DNA of 64,000 nt from Photobacterium sp. DA100 (GTDB taxonomy: Bacteria > Pseudomonadota > Gammaproteobacteria > Enterobacterales > Vibrionaceae). Below the pieces are notes generated by a model, which had not been told where the DNA came from, ran no database searches, and worked only from the letters and a program-made list of their open reading frames with translations. The stretch spans positions 1,054,001-1,118,000 of the forward strand of contig NZ_CP119423.1 in assembly GCF_029223585.1 (NCBI RefSeq), read 5' to 3'. Both the position numbers and the translations under genes were made by a program. Positions 1 to 9,917 of this stretch are shown in pieces; the stretch's first letter is position 1, and each line of letters starts with the position of its first letter.

Positions 1-334
1 GCTTGTCTTTGTCGAGGTGCTGGGCCAGCAGTTGTTCGGTTATCGAGTGCTTGCCAAGCCCCGCCGATCCCATGACAAAGATATTGAAGCCTTGGGCTGG
101 GATCCCAATCCCGACCTTGAGGGCCTCGACAGCACGTTCGAGCCCCACCGGACTTTCCGCCGGCTCAATCTCCTCTGTCGTCTCAAAATTAAACTGGGTA
201 GGATCGCAGGGGTGGAAGAGCTCGGCGGCCTCCAGCTTGGTGGCTGAAGTTACCTGGCCGGTATGGGCGGAATGGCGGGCCGAGATCGCCGTCTTGCGTG
301 GTTGATTGGCCTTCTTAGAGGGGAAATCATTCAT
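1..334 (-). CDS. Lon-like ATP-dependent protease family protein (N-terminus, partial)
   Basis: The reverse strand reads from an ATG at 334 to the window edge without a stop, giving 111 residues. The segment near residues 69-103 (VGLERAVEAL, then GIPAQGFNIFVMGSAGLGKHS) matches the start of the AAA domain in the large Lon-like S16 proteases of the YcbZ/LonB type; GSAGLGKHS is the Walker A loop in the variant form these proteins use. The first 50 residues are polar and probably disordered. The catalytic Ser-Lys region would lie outside the window. Family assignment is from remembered motifs; only the first sixth or so of the protein is visible. Confidence 0.75.
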   Translation of the reverse strand, partial: MNDFPSKKANQPRKTAISARHSAHTGQVTSATKLEAAELFHPCDPTQFNFETTEEIEPAESPVGLERAVEALKVGIGIPAQGFNIFVMGSAGLGKHSITEQLLAQHLDKDK

Positions 335-498
335 AGCATTCGCTGATCCGGCATCGAAAACATAACGCTAAGTATACTAACCAATTGCACAATTTACTGA
401 CTTACTGTTGGACTGTGGCTGGGGGGAGGCCTGAAGCGGAGCTTTGCCTTTTTCAAATAAGAGGGATTCTCCTATCTTTAAGGGGGAGGCAGAATATT

Positions 499-1230
499 AT
501 GATTGAGTTTGATCAGCTATCTGAGTTTTTCTCTGACTTCTATGACATTAAGGCCAGGGGGCAATTCATCTATTTTGATTTCCATTTGCACACCACAGCC
601 TCACCGCGGATCATGACTCCGCCTTCTGTGCTGGCCTTTTTGACAGAGACCAACCATTTGATTTCGGTAACGGATCACAACGATATCCGGGGTGCGGCCA
701 CGGCTTGCGATAAAGGGCTGAATAATGTTCCGGGGATGGAGCTGGTTTGCGAGGATGGCTTCGAGCTTCTGGTCTATTTCAGAACCATGGAGCAGCTGGA
801 GGCTTTCTATAGCGGGGAAGTCGAAAAGAACAAGCACTGTTACCGGGCAAGGAGGACGACCAGGGACATTGGCTATTACCTCGATCTGTTGGCAGAAAGG
901 GAGTGCTACCTCTCGATACCCCATATCAACGGCCTTGCGCAGAAGAACTACCTAAAATATTTGCCCTACATGAAGAATGTGCTCAAAAGGGTCAATGCCA
1001 TTGAAACCTATAACCATGCGCTTCCGAGGAACCGAAATATCAATGCGCAGATCGTGAGGCGAGCCTATCAGCTGGAGGCAACCTTCGGCAGTAGCGCACT
1101 TATCGCCCGCGAGCTAATGTCCTTCTACCGCTACCTCGACCAAGAGGAAAGGCGACACCCTCGAATGCTGGAGAGCCTCTACAGGCAGTCGTTGGTATCA
1201 CCGCTTGCCCAGTCGTGGACTGGGCAATGA
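499..1230 (+). CDS. PHP-domain protein (putative metal-dependent phosphoesterase)
   Basis: Predicted 243 residues. I start at the ATG at 499 because a strong Shine-Dalgarno (GGGGGAGG, 483-490) lies just ahead; the reading frame is open back to 385 but that extension looks non-coding. PHP metal-site motifs are visible: FDFHLHTTAS (His29, His31), VTDHND (Asp59, His60), PGMEL (Glu81) and SIPHIN (His142). The usual C-terminal metal motifs are not obvious to me, so the active site may be incomplete. PHP proteins hydrolyse phosphoesters (histidinol phosphatase, polymerase proofreading, RNase AM types), but the substrate here cannot be told. It sits between a Lon-like protease gene and dsbB, converging on dsbB with a 10-bp gap. 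Confidence 0.7.
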   Translation: MIEFDQLSEFFSDFYDIKARGQFIYFDFHLHTTASPRIMTPPSVLAFLTETNHLISVTDHNDIRGAATACDKGLNNVPGMELVCEDGFELLVYFRTMEQLEAFYSGEVEKNKHCYRARRTTRDIGYYLDLLAERECYLSIPHINGLAQKNYLKYLPYMKNVLKRVNAIETYNHALPRNRNINAQIVRRAYQLEATFGSSALIARELMSFYRYLDQEERRHPRMLESLYRQSLVSPLAQSWTGQ

Positions 1231-1240
1231 GCTGCTGGGG

Positions 1241-1759
1241 TTAGTGTTTCTTGGTTCCCAGGAACTGGGCAACAACGATAATCGCGACGGCCACTAAGTT
1301 GGCCGCAAAGATGATTTCCAGCCACTGCGGCATTGAAAGCCCCAGGAACTGCCATACAATCTTTCCGCAATCCCCCGAGGCTTCGAACATCCAAGGTACC
1401 CATTGGTTGAGCGGAGCCCAGGCCGGGAAGTTGACATCCAGCGCACAGGTTGCTGACCATGGAAACTCAGGGAATTGGTAGCCGACATGCTCTTGAGCTA
1501 GGGCCAGCCCTTGGTAGGAGCTGTAAGCCCAGCCGGCGAGTCCTGCCCAGCGAATGATGTTGTTTTTCGGTGCAATCATGCCCAGGATAGCGGCAAAACC
1601 GATCCCCATCATGGCAACGCGCTCGTAGATGCACATGACACATGGATCAAGTTTCATGGCATGCTGGAAGAATAGGGCACAGGCTTCAAAAAAGATGATA
1701 AAAGCCAGCAAGATCGCCCACGAAAGGCGGCTCTTCGAAAAAGTATTTAAAAAATACAT
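1241..1759 (-). CDS. dsbB: Disulfide bond formation protein B
   Basis: A 172-residue inner-membrane protein with four hydrophobic segments. It reoxidises periplasmic DsbA and passes electrons to quinones. The first periplasmic loop holds the redox pair in CVMC (about residues 40-43), preceded by a typical start and TM1; the second loop carries Cys about 104 (SATCALD) and Cys about 130 (SGDCGKI), the pair that exchanges with DsbA. Length equals that of the family (176 in E. coli). The gene is followed at lower coordinates by the convergent PHP gene and preceded by nhaB on the same strand, the usual Vibrio order. The nhaB-dsbB gap contains a terminator, so dsbB probably has its own promoter. 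Confidence 0.95.
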   Translation of the reverse strand: MYFLNTFSKSRLSWAILLAFIIFFEACALFFQHAMKLDPCVMCIYERVAMMGIGFAAILGMIAPKNNIIRWAGLAGWAYSSYQGLALAQEHVGYQFPEFPWSATCALDVNFPAWAPLNQWVPWMFEASGDCGKIVWQFLGLSMPQWLEIIFAANLVAVAIIVVAQFLGTKKH

Positions 1760-1938
1760 ACGGTGTTCCTGATTGAAAGGTTAACTGCTAAATCGGCTCA
1801 GGGACGGTTTACTGTCACCATTGCGAGCAGGTTTAGCACTTAGCCATTGCCTGTAATGACCTAAAAAGTGCCAATTTCTATCAAGCGAAAGGGCTAAAAG
1901 ATAAATACTAGCACCAAATAATAACGAAAAATACAATA

Positions 1939-1960
1939 AAGCCCTGACGATTCAGGGCTT
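1939..1960 (-). terminator. Rho-independent terminator of nhaB
   Basis: A 9-bp perfect stem AAGCCCTGA / TCAGGGCTT with loop CGAT lies 34 bp past the nhaB stop. On the minus strand it is followed by a modest T-rich stretch (TTTATTGTAT). Confidence 0.75.
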
Positions 1961-1993
1961 TAATACAGACAATCAGAGATTGAAAAAATTCAA

Positions 1994-3586
1994 TTAATGG
2001 CCAACCGCTGGCGCAATTTGTGAAGCAGCCTCCACGGCGCCCTGCGTGATCCAGCCGAGGTCATAGAACCACTGGGTCATCGGTACCAGCGTGAACTCGA
2101 TACAGGCCAAGCCAACCAGTGACAGCACGAGGGTGTATGGCAGCGCCATGTAGACCATGCGACCGTAGGACAGGCGGATCAGCGGCGCCAGTGCCGACGT
2201 CAAGGCAAACAGGAATGCCGCCTGGCCATTTGGTGTCGCGACAGACGGTAGGTTGGTACCGGTATTGATTGCCACGGCCAGCATATCGAACTGTTCGCGG
2301 GTGATGATCCCGCTTAGCAATGCCGCCTTAACTTCATTGATGTATACCGTGCCGACGAACACATTGTCGGACACCATTGAAAGCAGACCGTTGGCAATGT
2401 AGAACATGGTCATCTGCATGCTACCTTCAAGGCTCAGCACCATCTCGATGATAGGCGCAAACAGGTGCTGGTCGATGATCACCGCGACAATGGAGAAGAA
2501 CACGGCCAATAGGGCGGTAAATGGCAGGGCTTCTTCGAAGGCCTTGCCGAGCGCGTGCTCGTCGGTAATACCGGTGAAGGAGGTCGCGAGGATGATGACG
2601 GTCAGGCCGATCAGGCCTACTGCCGCAAGGTGCATCGCCAAGCCAACGATAAGCCAAATCGCAATCACAACCTGAACGACCAGTTTGGCATAGTCGAGGT
2701 TGGTGCGGCTCTTGCGCTCTTCATTGTCGAACTCGACCAAGATCCGGCGGACGTTTTCAGGCAGACGGGCACCGTAACCGCAAATCTGGAATTTCTCGAC
2801 CAAGACACAAGTGACGATACCGCACAGGAAGACCGGCAAAGTCACTGGCAGCATGCGGATGATAAATTCACCGAAGAGCCAGCCCGCCTGATCGGCGATG
2901 ATCAGGTTCTGCGGCTCACCGACCATGGTCATCACCCCACCCAGTGCGGTACCGATACCGGCGTGCATCAGCAGGCTGCGCAAGAAGGCTCGGTAGTTTT
3001 CCAAGTCATCGCGGCTGACTTCAAGGATATGCTTATCCGAGGTGTGGTCGTGCGACGCGTGCGGTTCTTGGCCAGAAGCCACCTTGTGGTAAATGCTGTA
3101 GAAACCAATGGTCACACTGATGACAACGGCGATGACGGTCAGGGCATCAAGGAAGGCTGACAGGAAAGCGGCCATGACACAGAATGACAGCGAGAGCAGG
3201 GTCTTGGAGTGAATGCCGATCAATATCTTGGTGAAGATATAAAGCAGCAACTGCTTCATGAAGTAGATACCCGCAACCATGAAGATCAAGAGCAAGAGCA
3301 CTTCGATATTGGCAACCAGTTCGTGCTTGACCATTTCCGGGCTGGTCATCCCGATTGCGACCGCTTCAATGGCTAGCAAGCCACCGGGCTGCAACGGGTA
3401 GCACTTCAACGCCATTGCCAAGGTAAAGATAAACTCGATAACGAGCAACCAACCTGCAACGAAGGGGTCAATCAGAAAGAAAACAATGGGGTTGATGATC
3501 AGGAAAGCAATGATAGCGACCTTGTACCAGTCGGGTGCTTTACCGAGGAAGTTTTTTATAAAGGCGTTCCCTAGCGAAATTGCCAT
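1994..3586 (-). CDS. nhaB: Na+/H+ antiporter NhaB
   Basis: A 530-residue integral membrane protein that exchanges cytoplasmic sodium for external protons, supporting sodium and pH homeostasis. The N-terminus ([16 protein letters not shown]) and the many hydrophobic segments match NhaB closely, and the length agrees with the family (513-530). The central motif [15 protein letters not shown] and the later [21 protein letters not shown] are typical of the ArsB/NhaB superfamily. Divergent from fadR across 557 bp and followed by its own terminator. The dsbB-nhaB-fadR arrangement is conserved in Vibrionaceae. Confidence 0.96.
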   Translation of the reverse strand: MAISLGNAFIKNFLGKAPDWYKVAIIAFLIINPIVFFLIDPFVAGWLLVIEFIFTLAMALKCYPLQPGGLLAIEAVAIGMTSPEMVKHELVANIEVLLLLIFMVAGIYFMKQLLLYIFTKILIGIHSKTLLSLSFCVMAAFLSAFLDALTVIAVVISVTIGFYSIYHKVASGQEPHASHDHTSDKHILEVSRDDLENYRAFLRSLLMHAGIGTALGGVMTMVGEPQNLIIADQAGWLFGEFIIRMLPVTLPVFLCGIVTCVLVEKFQICGYGARLPENVRRILVEFDNEERKSRTNLDYAKLVVQVVIAIWLIVGLAMHLAAVGLIGLTVIILATSFTGITDEHALGKAFEEALPFTALLAVFFSIVAVIIDQHLFAPIIEMVLSLEGSMQMTMFYIANGLLSMVSDNVFVGTVYINEVKAALLSGIITREQFDMLAVAINTGTNLPSVATPNGQAAFLFALTSALAPLIRLSYGRMVYMALPYTLVLSLVGLACIEFTLVPMTQWFYDLGWITQGAVEAASQIAPAVGH

Positions 3587-4143
3587 GTGTTCGAGTCTCT
3601 TAATATACGCAAATACTATTAATAATGAGCTGCGTTGCTATCTTGCCTTTGAAGTCCGAGAGCAGGATAACCATTATGTTATTGTTCTGGTTAAGTGTTC
3701 TTTTGAGACCCTCTAAGCTAAAGACCATTTCCTTGATGGTGTTTAACTTAAAGCAGGCAGCAGCATCCGTTCAGCTCCCAGAGTGAAAACGTGCTAACTC
3801 TACCGCGTGATCCATCGCAGTCAAGTGCTTAGAGATGAACTTATTGGAGATTGTGAAAATTCATCGCAAAACACGGCTTGTATGGGTATTTTTCACGTAG
3901 CTTTGAAATATATGCTTACAATTTTCATTTTACGTTGAGCTTCGTCAAATTTTAGTTCGACTGAACTTTGAGCGATTTTTTGCCTGTATCGATATACCGG
4001 ATGCATATCAATCACCTCATTGTGCATGGTTATAAATAAGCAGCCGAGATACTTCTTTTGGTAATTAGGTAGGCATAAGGTAAAGACTGGTGGTATGATG
4101 AGTTAATAAAAATAGAGCAAGAAGCAACTGGAAAACTGATCAG
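3587..4143. other. Long intergenic region between divergent nhaB and fadR
   Basis: 557 bp, AT-rich, with no credible gene. It must hold the promoters of nhaB and fadR. A TATGAT hexamer at 4094-4099 could be a -10 for fadR, but I see no matching -35. I found no clear FadR-type palindrome here. Confidence 0.5.
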
Positions 4144-4995
4144 ATGGTTATAAAGGCTGATAGCCCAGCAACATTTGCTGAGAAATACATTATTGAGAGT
4201 ATCTGGAATAATCACTTCCCCCAGGGCTCAATCCTTCCCGCAGAACGAGAGTTGTCAGAACTCATTGGTGTGACACGGACAACCCTTCGTGAGGTATTGC
4301 AGCGTCTGGCCCGTGATGGCTGGCTGACAATTCAGCATGGCAAGCCAACCCGGGTCAACAACTACATGGACACCTCGGGGCTAAGTATTCTCGATACCCT
4401 AATCACACTTGATGGCCAAGATGTTCAGGGCGTACTGGAAGACTTGCTTTCGGCACGTACCGATATCAGCAGTGTATACATGCGCTATGCCATCAAGGGG
4501 AATCCTGAAGAGTCTTCTGCCTTGATCAAGCACGTGATTGAGGAATGTGAAGCCCTGTTGAAGGCCGATAGTTTTGCCGACTACATTGAGCAAAGCGAAG
4601 ACAAAGCGGACTTGATGCAGGAAGTGAAAAAGATCGTTGATAAATACGGTAAAGATGATCCTGAACTGTGTGAGGCCATTTGCCGTGCCCGCGCGTTTAA
4701 CTACTTTGACTACCGTATGTTCCAGGGCATGGCCTCGAAGTCGGGCAATACCCTGTATGTGCTAACAATTAACGGTCTACGCAAAATCTATACCCGTGTT
4801 GGCGGTTATTACTTCATGTCCAAAGAAGCGTGTGAGCTTGCTCTTGAGTTCTACCGTGACATGAAGTCCTACTGTGACAACAACCAGCCAGAGCTGGTCG
4901 CTGATCGTATCCGCAAATACGGTCGCGAGAGTGGGGCGATTTGGTATGCTAACCGTATTGAAATTGCCCGTTACTTGTTCGAAGAAGAACAGTAA
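4144..4995 (+). CDS. fadR: Fatty-acid metabolism regulator FadR (long, Vibrio type)
   Basis: 283 residues. GntR-family transcription factor that represses beta-oxidation and activates unsaturated fatty-acid synthesis, released from DNA by long-chain acyl-CoA. The N-terminal winged helix is clear (ILPAERELSELIGVTRTTLREVLQRLARDGWL, residues about 31-62), followed by the FadR ligand-binding helical domain. E. coli FadR has 239 residues; the extra roughly 40 lie around residues 140-185 (acidic, EQSEDKADLMQEVKKIVDKYG). An insertion of that size is known in Vibrio FadR and creates a second acyl-CoA site. A probable target, fadH with a good FadR box, lies 17 kb downstream. The ribosome binding site is weak. 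Confidence 0.95.
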   Translation: MVIKADSPATFAEKYIIESIWNNHFPQGSILPAERELSELIGVTRTTLREVLQRLARDGWLTIQHGKPTRVNNYMDTSGLSILDTLITLDGQDVQGVLEDLLSARTDISSVYMRYAIKGNPEESSALIKHVIEECEALLKADSFADYIEQSEDKADLMQEVKKIVDKYGKDDPELCEAICRARAFNYFDYRMFQGMASKSGNTLYVLTINGLRKIYTRVGGYYFMSKEACELALEFYRDMKSYCDNNQPELVADRIRKYGRESGAIWYANRIEIARYLFEEEQ

Positions 4996-5025
4996 TTCGA
5001 GTAGTCGATTTCGCTCAGCGGTAAA

Positions 5026-5055
5026 GAAAAGGAGATGCCAAGGCATCTCCTTTTT
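5026..5055. terminator. Bidirectional terminator between fadR and spoVR
   Basis: Stem AAGGAGATGCC / GGCATCTCCTT with a 2-nt loop, preceded by an A-run and followed by TTTTT. It can serve fadR on the plus strand and the prkA-yeaH-spoVR operon on the minus strand. Confidence 0.85.
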
Positions 5056-5128
5056 GTTTCCAAATGTTAAAGTGTATGTAACGGTTACGGGGTGATGATT
5101 GTGCTTGTCAGGTTAAATAGACAAGCAA

Positions 5129-6658
5129 TCAGATCTCCGCATTGTACTGGGCATGGTTAGGGCAGGTACCCAAGATATGGGTCCGTCCGTCAGGTAGCTC
5201 CTCCTCCAAGGTCACGTCAAAGCCCCACAAGCGGTGCAGATGTTTCAATACCTCCTGATGGCTGTTCGCTAACGGGATGCGGTTGTGTGGGACATAGCGC
5301 AAGGTTAGTGAACGGTCGCCTTTCAGTGCGACATTCCAGACTTGGATATTCGGTTCATTGTTGCTGAGGTTGTACTGGGATGACAGTTTCTCCCTGATAG
5401 CCCGATATCCTTCCTCATTGTGAATTGCACTGACTTCGACATAGTTGTGGCGGTCGTCATCGTTTACCGCGAACAGTTTGAAGTCACGAATCACCTTCGG
5501 TGACAAGAACTGGCTAATAAAGCTTTCGTCCTTGAAGTTCTCCATCGCAAAGTGGAGCGTGTCCAACCAGTCTTTACCGGCGATGTCCGGGAACCAGTAT
5601 TTGTCTTCCTCGGTCGGATTCTCACAGATCCGGCGGATGTCCTGGAACATGGCAAAGCCCAGTGCATAAGGGTTGATCCCGCTATAGTAAGGGCTATTGT
5701 AGTCCGGCTGGGCCACCACATTGGTATGGCTGTGCAAGAACTCGATAATGAACCGATCGGTGACCAGACCTTCGTCATACAAGTGGTTGAGGATGGTGTA
5801 GTGCCAGAAGGTTGCCCACCCTTCATTCATGACCTGGGTCTGTTTCTGAGGGTAGAAGTACTGGCTGATCTTGCGAACAATCCTGACCACTTCGCGTTGC
5901 CATGGCTCCAGCAGGGGCGCATGTTTTTCAATAAAGTAGAGAATATTTTCCTGCGGCTCGGCCGGGAATCGTATTTCTTGGGCCTCGACCACCTCTTCCT
6001 GCTGGACCGGAATTGTTCGCCACAAGGAGTTAACCTGTGTCTGCAGGTAGTCTTCCCGGGCTTTCTGGCGTGCCTTTTCCTCGACCATAGAGATCTTCTG
6101 CGGTCGTTTATAGCGGTCAACGCCGTAGTTCATCAAGGCATGGCAAGAGTCCAGTAGCTTCTCGACCTCGTCTACCCCGTATTTTTCCTCACACTCGGTA
6201 ATATATTTACGGGCAAACAGTAAGTAGTCGATGATTGAACTGGCATCCGTCCAGGTCTTGAACAAGTAATTGCCTTTGAAGAACGAGTTATGGCCATAGC
6301 AGGCATGGGCCATAACCAAGGCCTGCATGGTAATGGTGTTCTCTTCCATCAGATAGGCAATACAGGGATCGGAGTTGATAACAATTTCGTAGGCGAGGCC
6401 CATCTGGCCGTGCTTGTAGCCCCGCTCGGTTTCGATGAAACGCTTACCAAATGACCAGTGGTGGTAGTTGATCGGCATACCAATACTGGAATAAGCATCC
6501 ATCATCTGTTCGGCAGTGATGATCTCGATTTGGTTGGGGTAGGCATCAAGCCGGTAGTGTTCTGCTACCCGCTTGATTTCCTTGTGGTATCTATCCAACA
6601 AATCGAATGTCCAATCTGGACCGTCACTGAGTGTCTTAGAATTGGCGGCTGTCTCCAT
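5129..6658 (-). CDS. ycgB: SpoVR family protein (YcgB)
   Basis: 509 residues, the same size as E. coli YcgB (510). Named after Bacillus SpoVR, which acts in spore cortex formation; the biochemical role is not established. Family hallmarks include GMPINYHHWSFGK, RGYKHGQMGLAYEIVINSDP (Glu in the middle), HACYGHNSFFK and NEGWATFWH. The paired HxxxH-like and GWATFWH motifs suggest a metal site, which is inference. It is the last gene of a minus-strand operon after prkA and yeaH, 23 bp downstream of yeaH, a conserved trio linked to stationary-phase and stress responses in enterobacteria. Confidence 0.93.
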   Translation of the reverse strand: METAANSKTLSDGPDWTFDLLDRYHKEIKRVAEHYRLDAYPNQIEIITAEQMMDAYSSIGMPINYHHWSFGKRFIETERGYKHGQMGLAYEIVINSDPCIAYLMEENTITMQALVMAHACYGHNSFFKGNYLFKTWTDASSIIDYLLFARKYITECEEKYGVDEVEKLLDSCHALMNYGVDRYKRPQKISMVEEKARQKAREDYLQTQVNSLWRTIPVQQEEVVEAQEIRFPAEPQENILYFIEKHAPLLEPWQREVVRIVRKISQYFYPQKQTQVMNEGWATFWHYTILNHLYDEGLVTDRFIIEFLHSHTNVVAQPDYNSPYYSGINPYALGFAMFQDIRRICENPTEEDKYWFPDIAGKDWLDTLHFAMENFKDESFISQFLSPKVIRDFKLFAVNDDDRHNYVEVSAIHNEEGYRAIREKLSSQYNLSNNEPNIQVWNVALKGDRSLTLRYVPHNRIPLANSHQEVLKHLHRLWGFDVTLEEELPDGRTHILGTCPNHAQYNAEI

Positions 6659-6681
6659 AGCACATTCCCCCTCAAGCGATG

Positions 6682-7953
6682 TTAACTGACTTGCTTTTTA
6701 AATAGCTCCCGGAATACAGGGAAAATGTCTTCCACACTCCTGATATTCTGCATCGCAAAGTTACTGTGGCTGGCTTGTAGCGCCTCATATTCCCGCCATA
6801 GTGTTTGGTGTGCACGGCGTGTGATTTCGATATACGAGTAGTAACGGGTTACGGGCAAGATCTCTTTGTCCAAGAGCTCACGGCAGCCTGGTGAATCATC
6901 GGCCCAGTTATCCCCATCCGATGCCTGTGCCGCGTAGATATTCCATTCGGCAGGCGAGTAGCGTTTCTTTACAATCTCGTTCATCAAGCGCAATGCACTG
7001 GACACTATGGTGCCCCCGGTTTCTTGGGAGTAGAAGAACTCATGTTCATCCACTTCCTTGGCCTGGGTATGGTGGCGGATAAACACGACGTCGACATTCT
7101 TGTAGGTCCGGTTGAGGAACAGGTACAGCAAGATGTAGAAGCGTTTGGCCATATCCTTGGTGGCCTGATCCATCGATCCCGAGACATCCATTAAGCAGAA
7201 CATCACCGCCTGGCTGCTCGGTTGAGGCCGGCGCTCGTAGTTCTTGTAGCGCAAGTCAAAGGTATCAATGAACGGCACACTACTGATTTTCTGGCGTAAT
7301 CCCTGGATTTCCTCTTTAATCCGCTCCTCCTCGAAAGGCTGGGCGGGTTCGGTGTTCATCAGCAAATCCAGTGTCTTTTCTAGCTCACGCAGCTGGCGGC
7401 GTTTGGCTGCCGTCATTGCGGTACGCCGCGCCAGCGAATTCTGGAGCGATTTTACAATGGCTATGTTGGCCGGCACGCCGGACGACTTGTAGCCCGAACG
7501 GAACGTTTTCCACTCAACGATTTTGTTGAGCTGGTTTTTTTCGAGGTTTGGCAGTTCCAAATCCTCAAAGAGTAAGTCGAGGTATTCATCTTTGGAGATT
7601 TGGAATACGAATTCATCCTGGCCCTCACCATCGGGGCTGGCCTGTCCCTCTCCAGCACCGCCTTGTCCGCCCCCTCCTTGGGGGCGTTCAATTCGGTCTC
7701 CGGGGCTGAACTGGTCATTGCCCGGGTGGACAACTTCACGTTGTCCGCCCCGGCCTTGGTGAAAGCTTGGCTCGCGGATGTCACGGTTTGGAATAGTAAT
7801 ATCTTCACCGCTTTCCACATCGGTAATCGAGCGTTTGTTCACCGCATCAGCAATCGATTCTTTGATCTGCTGCTTGTGACGGCGCAGGAAACGCTGACGG
7901 TTTACCGTGCTTTTGTTTTTACCGTTGAGCCTGCGGTCTATAAAATGCGCCAT
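6682..7953 (-). CDS. yeaH: UPF0229/DUF444 protein YeaH with VWA domain
   Basis: 423 residues, near-identical in plan to E. coli YeaH (427). The N-terminus ([20 protein letters not shown]) is followed by a basic region, a Gly-rich linker ([15 protein letters not shown], about residues 90-104) and a C-terminal von Willebrand A-like domain with a MIDAS motif (MDVSGSMD, about residue 257). MIDAS domains bind a divalent metal and mediate protein contacts. It lies 29 bp downstream of prkA and 23 bp upstream of spoVR. In E. coli the yeaGH pair is induced by nitrogen limitation and RpoS; a partner role with the PrkA kinase is likely but unproven from sequence. Confidence 0.95.
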   Translation of the reverse strand: MAHFIDRRLNGKNKSTVNRQRFLRRHKQQIKESIADAVNKRSITDVESGEDITIPNRDIREPSFHQGRGGQREVVHPGNDQFSPGDRIERPQGGGGQGGAGEGQASPDGEGQDEFVFQISKDEYLDLLFEDLELPNLEKNQLNKIVEWKTFRSGYKSSGVPANIAIVKSLQNSLARRTAMTAAKRRQLRELEKTLDLLMNTEPAQPFEEERIKEEIQGLRQKISSVPFIDTFDLRYKNYERRPQPSSQAVMFCLMDVSGSMDQATKDMAKRFYILLYLFLNRTYKNVDVVFIRHHTQAKEVDEHEFFYSQETGGTIVSSALRLMNEIVKKRYSPAEWNIYAAQASDGDNWADDSPGCRELLDKEILPVTRYYSYIEITRRAHQTLWREYEALQASHSNFAMQNIRSVEDIFPVFRELFKKQVS

Positions 7954-7982
7954 AAGCTCTCCCCTTATTCATCCCATCTAAC

Positions 7983-9917
7983 TTACGAAGACTTACGCAC
8001 ACGCAGGTACCACTCAGACAGCAGGCGGACCTGTTTGCGGGTATAGCCTTTTTCCATCATACGGGCAACGAAGTCGTCATGTTTCTTCTGTTCTTCCGTT
8101 GATGTTTTGGCGTTGAATGAAATAACTGGCAGCAGCTCTTCGGTATTCGAGAACATTTTCTTCTCGATGACCGTACGAAGTTTTTCATAGCTGGTCCAGT
8201 TCGGGTTCTTACCGGCGTTGCTGGCTCGGGCACGAAGCACGAAGTTGACGATCTCGTTACGGAAATCTTTCGGATTACTGATCCCGGCCGGTTTCTCGAT
8301 TTTCTCCAACTCATTGTTAAGTGCGGCGCGGTCGAATAGCTGGCCTGTCTCTGGGTCACGGTATTCCTGGTCTTGGATCCAGAAGTCGGCATAGCTGACG
8401 TAGCGGTCAAAGATATTCTGGCCATACTCAGAGTAGGACTCGAGGTAAGCGGTCTGGATTTCTTTACCGATAAATTCGACGTACTTAGGTGTTAGGTAAC
8501 CCTTGAGGTGCTCAAGATATTTCTCGGCCAACTCTTGTGGGAACTGCTCACGCTCAATCTGCTGTTCTAGTACATAGAACAGGTGGACTGGGTTAGCTGC
8601 CACTTCGGAGTGGTCGAAGTTGAACACGCGAGATAGGATCTTGAACGCGAAACGGGTAGACAGACCAGCCATACCTTCATCGACACCGGCATAATCACGG
8701 TATTCCTGATAAGACTTGGCCTTCGGATCGGTATCTTTGAGTGTTTCACCGTCATAGACCCGCATCTTCGAGTACAAGCTCGAGTTCTCAGGCTCTTTCA
8801 GGCGAGAAAGCACCGAGAAGCGGGCAAGAATTTCCAAGGTAGAAGGTGAGCATGGTGCCGCCGACAGCTCAGAGCTCTGCAACAGTTTCTCGTAGATTTT
8901 GATCTCTTCGGAAACGCGCAGACAGTACGGCACTTTGACAATGAAGACACGGTCAAGGAAGGCTTCATTGTTCTTGTTGTTACGGAATGACTGCCACTCC
9001 GACTCATTGGAGTGGGCCAGAATAATACCGTCAAATGGCAGTGCTGATAGCCCCTCGGTACCGTTGTAGTTGCCTTCCTGCGTGGCAGTCAACAGCGGGT
9101 GGAGTACTTTCAGCGGTGCCTTGAACATCTCGACGAATTCCATCAGGCCTTGGTTGGCCTTACAGAGAGCACCTGAGTAGCTATAGGCATCCGGATCGTC
9201 CTGGGCGAAGTGCTCAAGTTGGCGGATATCTACTTTACCTACCAGTGACGAGATATCTTGGTTGTTTTCATCACCCGGCTCGGTCTTGGCAATACCGACT
9301 TGGTCGAGAATAGAAGGGCGAACCTTCACGACTTTGAATTTGGTGATATCACCACCGAATTCGTGCAGGCGTTTGGCGGCCCAAGGCGACATAATGGTGT
9401 TGAGGTAGCGTTCGGGGATACCGTATTCCTTCTTGAGGATATCGCCGTCTTCAACTTTATCGAACAAGCAGAATGGGTGGTCATTGACTGGGCTGCGCTC
9501 GCCGTTGGCTGTTAGCACATATACTGGCACCTTCTGCATGAGGCTTTTCAGTTTTTCAGCCAACGATGACTTACCACCACCTACAGGACCAAGTAAATAG
9601 AGGATTTGCTTACGCTCTTCCAGACCCTGTGCGGCGTGTTTGAGGTAGGAAACGATTTGCTCAATCGCATCTTCCATACCATAAAAATCTTCAAAGGTTT
9701 TATAGCGGGAAATCACGCGGTTGGAGAAAAGGCGGCTCAAGCGTGGGTCTTGAGCGGTATCAATCATTTCGGGTTCGCCGATGGCCATCAGCAAACGTTC
9801 TGCTGCGTTGACGTAAGCGCTGCGATCGTTACGGCAAATCTCAAGGAACTCTTGCAATGAAAGCTCTTCATCCTTGGATTCTTCATAGCGTTGACGATAG
9901 TGGTCAAAAATACTCAT
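7983..9917 (-). CDS. yeaG: PrkA/YeaG serine protein kinase with AAA domain
   Basis: 644 residues from the ATG at 9917, exactly the length of E. coli YeaG. The frame is open 10 codons further, but MSIFDHYRQRYEESKDEELSLQEFLE matches the family start, and AGGGGG sits at the proper distance upstream. The N-terminal PrkA AAA domain carries a Walker A loop (LGPVGGGKSS, about residues 108-117). The C-terminal PrkA domain has weak likeness to eukaryotic kinases. Known homologues show serine kinase activity and, in B. subtilis, protease activity. First gene of the prkA-yeaH-spoVR operon; its promoter must lie in the large region 9918-10490. Confidence 0.96.
   Translation of the reverse strand: MSIFDHYRQRYEESKDEELSLQEFLEICRNDRSAYVNAAERLLMAIGEPEMIDTAQDPRLSRLFSNRVISRYKTFEDFYGMEDAIEQIVSYLKHAAQGLEERKQILYLLGPVGGGKSSLAEKLKSLMQKVPVYVLTANGERSPVNDHPFCLFDKVEDGDILKKEYGIPERYLNTIMSPWAAKRLHEFGGDITKFKVVKVRPSILDQVGIAKTEPGDENNQDISSLVGKVDIRQLEHFAQDDPDAYSYSGALCKANQGLMEFVEMFKAPLKVLHPLLTATQEGNYNGTEGLSALPFDGIILAHSNESEWQSFRNNKNNEAFLDRVFIVKVPYCLRVSEEIKIYEKLLQSSELSAAPCSPSTLEILARFSVLSRLKEPENSSLYSKMRVYDGETLKDTDPKAKSYQEYRDYAGVDEGMAGLSTRFAFKILSRVFNFDHSEVAANPVHLFYVLEQQIEREQFPQELAEKYLEHLKGYLTPKYVEFIGKEIQTAYLESYSEYGQNIFDRYVSYADFWIQDQEYRDPETGQLFDRAALNNELEKIEKPAGISNPKDFRNEIVNFVLRARASNAGKNPNWTSYEKLRTVIEKKMFSNTEELLPVISFNAKTSTEEQKKHDDFVARMMEKGYTRKQVRLLSEWYLRVRKSS

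Noticed and set aside
5552..6157. Plus-strand 201-residue frame opposite spoVR
   Set aside because: Antisense shadow of a conserved gene caused by GC-rich third positions; no family likeness. The same holds for 2555-3160 opposite nhaB and 38587-39294 opposite the PFOR gene.
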